A DNA stretch of 64,000 bases from Ampelomyces quisqualis. Lineage: Eukaryota > Ascomycota > Dothideomycetes > Pleosporales > Phaeosphaeriaceae. The stretch covers positions 1,364,001 to 1,428,000 of the forward strand of contig JAGTXZ010000020.1 of NCBI GenBank assembly GCA_018398575.1. The letters run 5' to 3'. Below are positions 56,968 to 64,000 of the stretch, piece by piece. The notes beneath the pieces were generated by a model. That model worked only from the letters and a program-made list of their open reading frames with translations, ran no database searches and was not told the DNA's origin. Position 1 is the first letter of the stretch. Each line of letters starts with the position of its first letter. A program made the translations under genes and the position numbers.

Positions 56968-57370
56968 GGCTCTTCTAATAACTAGCAGCTACAGTTGCGT
57001 TGCACTGTTAGTAACTGTTATCTACTAGAGAATACTACTAGTGCTGCACGCTACCTACTACTGCAGCAGGCTCTTCTAATAACTAGTAGCTATAGTTATA
57101 TTACACTGTTAGTAACTGTTATCTACTAGAGAATACTACTAGTACTACACGCAACCTACTACTGCAGCAGGCTCTTTTAACTACTAGCAGCTATAGTTGC
57201 GTTGCACTATTAGTAACTATTATCTACTAAAGAATACTACTAGTGCTGCACACAACCTACTACTATAGTAGGCTCTTTTAACAACTAGTAGCTACAGTTG
57301 CATTACACTGTCTACAACTGTTGTTTACTAGAGAGTACTATTAGCGTTAATTATAAGCTATCTACTGTAA
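56968..57370. repeat. Tandem array, period 101 bp, 4 copies
   Basis: GGCTCTT starts at 56968, 57069, 57170 and 57271, exactly 101 bp apart. Units contain CTACTAGAGAATACTACTAG and a CTGCAGCAGG junction. They are more GC-rich than the surroundings but still lack TCA, CCA, TGA and TGG. Confidence 0.92.
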
Positions 57371-57949
57371 TAGGCACTTAGAGTAACTAATTAGTGCTAT
57401 AATAATACTAGCATAGGTTTAAGGCTAAGTTTAGATTTTGTTTTATATTAAATGCTATAAGTAGCTACTAGAGTATTAGCATACGTAAGTGTATTGTCTT
57501 TACTATATTAGATAGTAGATTACTTATTGTAAATATATCTAGTTTCTATAGTTATTCTGCTACTACAATATTAAGCCTACATTATCTAGTTTATAGATAG
57601 GTTAAGGTCTAACGCCTAACTAGTAATACAGTTATGCCTAGACTATTATAGAACGTGTTAAGGTTTGCAAATATAAGGTATTGTTTCTGCATTTAACACT
57701 ACAACAACTTACTATATAGGCTACTAGAGCCTTTTGCTGCTATATGCAACTAAATAATATAACTAATATCCTTCTAATAATATAAGAATACCTAGACAGT
57801 AACAAAACTAAATATACTAGCTATAACTACGCGCATAATAGGTGTCTGCAATAGAAAACCCTTAAGGCAGCTCTAAATAACTAGCATATAAAGTTGCAGG
57901 CAGCTTGCGTTAATATTACTAATAACATAATTTGTAAAACTGCACGTTA

Positions 57950-59310
57950 ACTTTAGTAACAGCTGCCTAAATACAACAGCTGTAAAATACTAGAGTTTAA
58001 TAACAGATAGCTTACTATATATAAACAACAACATAGCGTACAGTTACATAAATAGTTTGCAAAAACAGTAGGTAACTATAGCAGTATAATAGTTAAGGAC
58101 ACTAAGCTTATAATAGAAGAGATTTGCGACGTAGTAAGTAGATACGCGCCTAAGAATTTATATAATATAGACAAGGCTAGTATATACTAGAAACACTTGC
58201 CCTAATACATATTAGCAGACAATCTAAAAGCTAGACCTAAACTAAATAAAGAGTATATAACTAGTGTACTATGTATAAACGCAGATAGCTTAGACTAAGT
58301 GCCTCTATAGTTTATAGGATCCTTAAACTATACAACTTGTATAGACAGTAAGAAGAACCTAAATATCTGTAGTCTTAGTTATATCTATTAGGATAATAAT
58401 TCTACCTAAATAAACACTAACATTATGCTAGAATAGCTGAAATAGTTTAATAACTACATAAACAGACAAGTATTATTACTAATTAACAGGTTCTTGCCTT
58501 ACAAACACGTAGTAGCTAAGCTTTAGATAAGCTGCTAATTGCTGCAGAACGTTTAGTATATATAGTATTAATGTACTATAGGCTTATTATAGCAATAGAG
58601 GTTATAATGCTTACTAATATAATAGAGTTATATTCCTGCCTGCAGGTAGCACAACATTATACTAACTAATAGACTAAGGCATTACCTGCGCATAGAAGGC
58701 TAAAGTCTGCGCCTATTTCCTACACTTTATAGTAGAAAAAAGTATAATAGGCAAATATCTTACTAAGATAATAGATATTATTTACACTATTTGCTAGAGA
58801 TGTTACGCGTAGTATAACAAGATAAGAGCTAAGACTATATATAGTAGCTAGCAGATCTTAACATATCTAAACATGTACTACAGCCTACAGCTATATATAG
58901 CTAACTTCTAAGAGACCTACTATAAGCTTAACAATTTAGTTAACTAGCTTAAAGACATGCGCGTTGTTAATAGTATAGACGTTAGGAGCTTTATTAAGTT
59001 ACCTAAAGAGCGCAATCCTAACTACAAAGATCTAGCCTACCTTTTAGACTATATTATTGCAATATACAGCCTAAATAAGATAGAGGAGAACTGTAAAGTA
59101 CTATTGCTCTCTAGACTATTACACTGCAAAGTAATAGATATAATAGATTAACTACAAGTGTACGTAGGTTAGCAAGAGTTTACTATAAACAATAGGCAAT
59201 ATATTAACAAGCTAGGAGCACTGTAATAGGCAACTATAAAATAGATAGCTATAGAGCTGTAAGACAGACGCTAAAAAGATATACGTAACTAAGTAGTAAG
59301 ACCGCGCTAA
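57950..59310 (+). mobile_element. Pogo/Fot1-like DDE transposase remnant
   Basis: A degraded Tc1/mariner-superfamily transposase with CENP-B-type DDE core. Readable pieces are LYNIDKASIY-x-KHLP (about 58,158-58,205, equivalent to the NMDE first catalytic Asp region), LKARPKLNKEYITSVLCIN (about 58,220-58,275), LFIG-like and LLINRFLPYKH (about 58,476-58,510, where the second catalytic Asp appears as Asn). A stop-free tail runs at 58957-59151 (SFIKLPKERNPNYKDLAYLL). Interrupted by many TAG/TAA. Terminal repeats were not found. Confidence 0.7.
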
Positions 59311-60309
59311 TGCAAACACAAAAATGCTATATACCTAAAATAAGATAACGCTAGGCTGTTTGCAAGCGTAAAAACTAAGAGTAATATTATAGTATAGTTA
59401 TAGTTAGAAAAGTGTAATAATACTATACTTAACTAAAACAAAAATAGCTATTACACAAATTATCTTACAGGGCCTGCAATCTCTAGTATTTTGGCTAGCG
59501 CATTAACCAAAATAACTAGATAATATTAGCCTAGCAAACACTAAAATTAAAGAATAATTACCTAGCACTAACTATATTTAGCTAAAGACTAGATTAATAA
59601 TCTAAAGTAGTAGTATATAATCTATGCAACTAAAAGAGCAGAGTTGTTAAGAAATTATGTATACATAGTAATATCTAGGCAGGATAGCAGTATAAGAAGT
59701 TAAGCACCTTAGTATACTAGTACTAAGCAGAGATACTACACTGCAAGACATGTTAATAAGAGACAAGGCTATTATACAAGAACATAAAATAATAGATAAT
59801 AATAGTATTCTTTATAAGATACTATATACTGCACAATTTGCAACATTAGTTACTAATACTAAGAGAAAACACTTAAACAAAGGAATACTACTATATTAAC
59901 AGCGAACTTAGCGTTAAAAAGGGGAAACTAATCTTCTTACAAACAAATCTATAGAATGTAAAGCAGAATTATTTAGTTAAAAACACAAACGTCTTAAACT
60001 AACGTTAAAATGCATAACAGAAGTAGGCTGCTATACACTTTCTTGCTAGCTGCAAGCTGCGTACACTATAGAGATCTATTAACTACTATCTACGCTAATA
60101 GCATATAGTCTAGGGCGTTAGATACACTAACAGATAATATAGAATTATAATAGAACAATATAGTGTAAAAGAACAGAAGGTAACAAATAGCTTCTCTTGC
60201 TAACAAGACTACAAACGTATAAAAAACTTCTTTATAATTCTACGTAAACTGCTAGACGCTAGCATATAACTTAAATATTCTAACGCAGCCTTGTTACGTA
60301 ACCTATCTA

Positions 60310-60640
60310 CTATAATAGCACTAGTAGGTTTAGCTAAGTTTGCCTGCTAGACTAAAGAAAGTGCTACTAACATAATATACAAGAGGTAAGTTGCCTACAT
60401 TATAATATAAAAACATAAGAGGTAAGAATTTTACTTAGTGCTATACAGTGTCCTATAGTACTGTATAGTAGACCTGTTTACTACAATAGTACTAGTAGGT
60501 TTAGCTAAGTTTACTTGCTAGACTAAAGAGAGTGCTACTACTACAATATACAAGAGGTAAGTTACCTACACTATAATATAAAAAACTAAAAAGTAAGAAT
60601 TTTACTTAGTACTATATAGTGCTATATAGTACTATATAGT
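60310..60640. repeat. Direct duplication, period 171 bp
   Basis: ACTAGTAGGTTTAGCTAAG occurs at 60320 and 60491; the flanking sequence (GAGGTAAG, GAATTTTACTTAGT) repeats in the same order. Two copies only. Confidence 0.8.
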
Positions 60641-62045
60641 GCTGCACTAAAAATAACACGCAGTAAGAGGCGCCCTTCTAGAATATACCTTTACTTACCT
60701 TAAAGATATAATATAACGCGTTAGCGCCAGGTAAAAGGCTATATAATACTAGGATAAAACTCTGCTTACTTTTACCTGCACTTATAATTTAACCTACTGC
60801 TATAACTATATAATACTGCGTTACTACTACAAATGTACTATAACTACACAACAATAACAATAGTGCTACAACGCAAATATATGTAATTTTTTACGTTACG
60901 TTTACTATACTACGCTGTACATTATAATACTATTACAAGTAAGCATATAACATAAGCACACCTACATACGCTAACTAAGCTATAGCTATTCTACTATCCT
61001 TACACCTACCTGCACTATTCTTAACTGTTACGCGTAACATATTATACAATATGCGCGTTATAGGATTGTAATAACAAGTATAAGTAGTAGCTACCTTAAT
61101 TAAATAAATAGTATATAAGTAATGCAAAGATAATAACTACTAATAATATATTGCAAGCAATTGTAAGAATAAGCTACAATATTAATGTAGTAGACTAGCG
61201 CATATAGGTTAAAGAGATAACAGATTTTATCTAGTACAAGAATACATATAACAAGATTAAATAGGTACACCTATAGGCTAACTACCTAAAGACAATGCGC
61301 AGCCTAATAATAGATAAATAGCTTAAGTATACTACATGCCCTTAACTAACTAATAGTAGTATACTAAGAGAATTCTATAAGGTAATAGCTGGCGCTATAT
61401 AGAAGAAGATAATCTTAGAAATTTAAGACTATAGCAACAAAGTTTAAGCTAAACACATAGAAAGATAGCTAACGCCTACAAACTTAGAACTAGAACGCAC
61501 GCAGTTAGTATTAGTAGTCTTAAGTTCTTTTACTACTTTAGTAACCTAGCTAATAGGCCTTACTATAATAACAACTAAACTGTTACTTAACAACGTTAAT
61601 GTCTATATTATAGACAGCGTACATTATTAAACTGCCTAGACCTTTCTACTTTTAAGGCTAATAACAGCTGTACGTTAATAGTAGCTTAAAGACAGTAACT
61701 TTAAGATAAAGCTATAACATCTCAAATACAGTATACTTGTTAAACACCTGTTATAACTAAAATTTATAGACTAGTATATAGTTAGGACTTTAAAGATATT
61801 TAACGCGTTAGCGCTGCGCCTAATTACTAATAATAATAATCTAGCTGCAACTGTTAACTTACACGTTAAGATAAGAAGCCTTAAAGGTGTTACAATCAAA
61901 TGCTAGACTCTAGTACAAGACAAAGTTAAGCCTAGTAGTAATACAACCCAGAACAGTATACAAATAACAATAGCTAACTATATAATATAGTGCACTTTAC
62001 TTTAGGCAGTAACAGTAATATTATAAATCTAGTAGGTACTACTTG

Positions 62046-62292
62046 TTAAGACTGTTAGTCTAGTAGCAAACAATAAGAATGCTAGTGTAGACTAGGGGTA
62101 CAGCTAAGGTTAGTTTTCGCAGATAGGTGCAGAGTTACTTTAGATACAGAGGGTATTGTTACTAAGACAGTAAAGGCTAGGGCTTTCTAAAAAGAGTAAT
62201 AATAGTTAGGTAGCTTAATGTAACTAACTTAAGCGTCTGTAATATAAGTTGAATACAATAATCTATAAGAGTTTATCGTAGTTCTTATACAC
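62046..62292 (+). repeat. Third, partial copy of the 453-bp repeat
   Basis: Matches 46172 to about 46410 in the same orientation (GTTAAGACTGTTAGTCTAGT onward) and stops at TTCTTATACAC. It carries more G and C than the other two copies, so it seems less mutated. Confidence 0.8.
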
Positions 62293-62317
62293 TAAAGAGG
62301 TTCTGTATGCTTTAGTC

Positions 62318-62457
62318 AGATCCTGTTGTCCTAGTGTGTCCCAGTACACTAAGTACTCCTGGTCCTACTGGTACTTGCTGGTACGTTAGATCCTATTGTC
62401 CTAGTGTGTCCTAGCATGCCAAGCCTTCTTAGTCTTGCTAGTACTTGCTAGTACGCT
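62318..62457. repeat. Tandem duplication, 2 x 70 bp
   Basis: AGATCCTGTTGTCCTAGTGT at 62318 and AGATCCTATTGTCCTAGTGT at 62388, followed in both by TACTTGCTGGTACG-like sequence. The first copy keeps CCA and TGG sites, the second mostly not. Confidence 0.85.
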
Positions 62458-62705
62458 TACGTAATTTGTTTCTTAGCGTCTTAACTTAGCTAGCTGCTTA
62501 GTTACAAACTTTAGTGTTTATAAGGCAGGGCTTCTAGTTGTTTAATCCTAGATTGTAACACTACCTCCCTCCTTCCTTACTTAATGTCCTTATAAGTTTA
62601 CTGTTCTTGTTCTGTACTAGAAAGTATTGCAATTGTCTAGCTAATTGGATTAAATCTTTAGGTGTAGTTGTAATAGTCTCTTGTACCTATTATGCAAAGA
62701 GGTAG

Positions 62706-63100
62706 TTGCCTTATAAGCTGTTCTCTTTAAATGTAAAGTGCGCAAACTGTGTGCGTAGCAACGTTACGCGTTGCAAGCCAGTAGATATACTATTACTAGA
62801 TTTCTTAAAAATTAATAAAGAGATAGAGCGTCTTAAACAAATAGAAGATGCTAAGAAGGCTAGACTTTGTATTAAAGAAGACATGGCTGAGGCTGCGTTG
62901 CAGCAAGCGCGTTAGGCGCAGGCAAAGCTTAGGAAGCTTTGCAACCAAAAGAAATTGTTGCAACAGAAGGAGCAAGAGATCTTTAATAAAGGTCTCTTGT
63001 CTATAGGCAAACTAGAGGCGCTTGAAACTGTTAAGCAGCTTAATTCTAAGATTGCGTCTATAAATCCTAATGCAGCGTTAGGCGCTGCAACAGTAGATTA
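62706..63100 (+). pseudogene. Degraded coiled-coil ORF of a transposon
   Basis: A frame with a CANCVRSN cysteine motif, then a long Lys/Glu/Gln-rich helix (EIERLKQIEDAKKARL, LQQKEQEIFNKGLLSIGKLE) that looks like a coiled coil. One TAG at about 62,913-62,915 splits it. No ATG is in frame at the left end. I know similar small ORFs beside fungal gypsy elements, and here it converges on the chromovirus to its right. Function unknown. Confidence 0.5.
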
Positions 63101-63129
63101 GTCCTTTTTGTAAGAAGGTGTTAATAGTA

Positions 63130-64000
63130 CTGTGCTAGAAGCTGGCAGCAGTTTGTAAGGTTTGTTTCTAGTTCTTATGTATTTTTTGTTTTGTTGTGTC
63201 CTAACTATTTTACTAGGTATTCTTTTTGGTAGTTATTGTCTTAATATGTTATTATTTTCTTAACTTTAAATTTATTTTCTTCTTTAAGTTTATAGCAAAA
63301 GGTTTGCTGTAACAGTGTTTTTAGGTTAGCTGGTTCTAGTAGGCTTACGTAGAATCTAAGGTAGATCTTTGCATCTAGTAGAAGCTTAAGTGTATATGTA
63401 ACTAGTCTGTTCTTCTTTAAAATCAAAAACAGCCTAACTTTAATGTGGTTAAGTCCTTTGCTTAGTTGTTCTGTGCGTAGATTTTTAGTGTAGAGATACA
63501 CCTTATCCCCCTCTTTTAGCTAAGGTGCTGTTTTTTGTTTTCTGTTAATATATAAGATGCTTTGTGTCTAAGTATATTGTATTTATTCTTTTATTTCTAT
63601 ATAGGTTTTCTTTATTTCTTCTGCTGTCTGTATAGCAGCTTTAGCCTTTAGGCTAGGTAACATTCTTGTAAAGAGATTTAGATGTTGTCTGTAGTTTGCA
63701 AAGTATAGCGTCTTGCCTGTAGCTTTAGATAATTTGTTGTTATAGGCTAACTATGCTATTAGTAATAGCAAAACCTAATTTGTCTGCTGTAGGTTGCTGT
63801 ATATTTTGAGATACGTCTTTATAGTTCTGTTTGTTCTTTCTGTTTAGCTATCTGTTTAGAGATAATAGGCTGTTAATAGCTTTTGTTGCGTCCTAATTTC
63901 TGCTATTAAGGTAGTCTAATAATTTAACGTAAAGAGTTTGTCTTAATTGCTAATAATTGATTTTAGTATGCTATAGTGTCTAATAAGTCTATTCTTAAGT
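63130..64000 (-). mobile_element. Second Ty3/gypsy chromovirus, 3' part, runs off the window
   Basis: Minus-strand integrase C-terminal region and chromodomain. At the right edge the QTDGQTERTN-type motif is recognisable near 63,840 (partly mutated). Then come LKEGDKVYLYTKNLRTEQ-like sequence and FYVSLLEPANLKTLLQQTF (63241-63501 is stop-free), and a chromodomain with YLVK-x-LGH (about 63,140-63,240). It is less mutated than the first chromovirus. The rest of pol and gag should lie beyond 64,000. Confidence 0.85.

Larger units (their letters stand above)
39091..64000. other. RIP-type AT-rich block of degraded transposons
   Basis: About 25 kb with no intact host gene. The sequence is AT-rich on both strands and full of TAG, TAA, CTA and TTA. 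TCA, CCA, TGA and TGG are nearly missing, so C-to-T change appears to have hit Y-C-A sites almost to completion. Repeat-induced point mutation of repeated DNA in ascomycetes is the established process that leaves such C-to-T marks in CpA. The individual fossils I can recognise are listed separately. Stretches without a recognised element are 39,091-40,169, 46,871-49,554 (apart from 47,621-47,917), 49,921-51,899, 53,301-55,032, 57,371-57,949, 59,311-60,309 and 60,641-62,045. Confidence 0.9.

Noticed and set aside
49555..57370. Possible CRISPR arrays
   Set aside because: The repeats are tandem units of 89-147 bp without spacers, in a eukaryotic transposon block.

Overview
The window looks like a piece of a filamentous ascomycete genome, most likely a Dothideomycete (Pleosporales-like). 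The reasons are short GT-AG introns of about 48-115 nt with CTRAY-like branch sites, a conserved fungal housekeeping set (STT4, PRE10, PUP3, PRP28, mL59), and an abrupt switch from gene-rich, GC-balanced DNA to a long AT-rich block of mutated transposons of the kind made by repeat-induced point mutation (RIP). The species itself is inference; I could run no search.

Positions 1-38,702 are a compact gene region with 15 genes or gene remnants. In order: a 5'-cut GH13 alpha-glucosidase (+), a GCK-III/STE20-type kinase (+), the phosphatidylinositol 4-kinase STT4 (+), a low-complexity hypothetical protein (-), a three-finger C2H2 factor (-), a dienelactone-hydrolase-like protein with a signal peptide (-), a membrane M50B-like HExxH protease (-), a broken MFS sugar transporter (-), a multi-pass membrane protein (-), a histidine phosphatase (-), 20S proteasome alpha7/PRE10 (-), a Q-rich hypothetical protein (+), mitoribosomal mL59 (-), 20S proteasome beta3/PUP3 (+), the spliceosomal helicase PRP28 (+), a hypothetical gene with an in-frame TAG (+) and a short-chain dehydrogenase (+). 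Most are housekeeping genes with no shared pathway, apart from the two proteasome subunits about 3.4 kb apart. Exon boundaries were worked out by reading splice sites and checking that phase and family homology are kept.

Positions from about 39,090 to 64,000 hold no intact host gene. They are strongly AT-rich and carry a very sharp mutation signature: the trinucleotides TCA, CCA, TGA and TGG are nearly absent over long stretches, while ACA and GCA remain, so degraded reading frames are full of TAA and TAG but almost never TGA. Recognisable fossils are: a chromodomain Ty3/gypsy element (+, about 41.0-46.2 kb) flanked by a 453-bp inverted repeat instead of direct LTRs; an 848-bp element with 15-bp terminal inverted repeats nested in its reverse transcriptase; a related element end at 46.66 kb; a Plavaka-like transposase (-, about 51.9-53.3 kb); a pogo/Fot1-like DDE transposase (+, about 58.0-59.3 kb); a second chromovirus running off the right edge (-) with a convergent coiled-coil ORF; and six tandem arrays with periods of 70, 89, 101, 134, 147 and 171 bp.

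The most notable observations are the YCA-restricted mutation signature, the inverted rather than direct repeats around the chromovirus, the nested little-mutated elements and clustered tandem arrays, and three genes whose start codon sits alone or nearly alone on its own exon. I did not find a clearly new biological system; these are leads.
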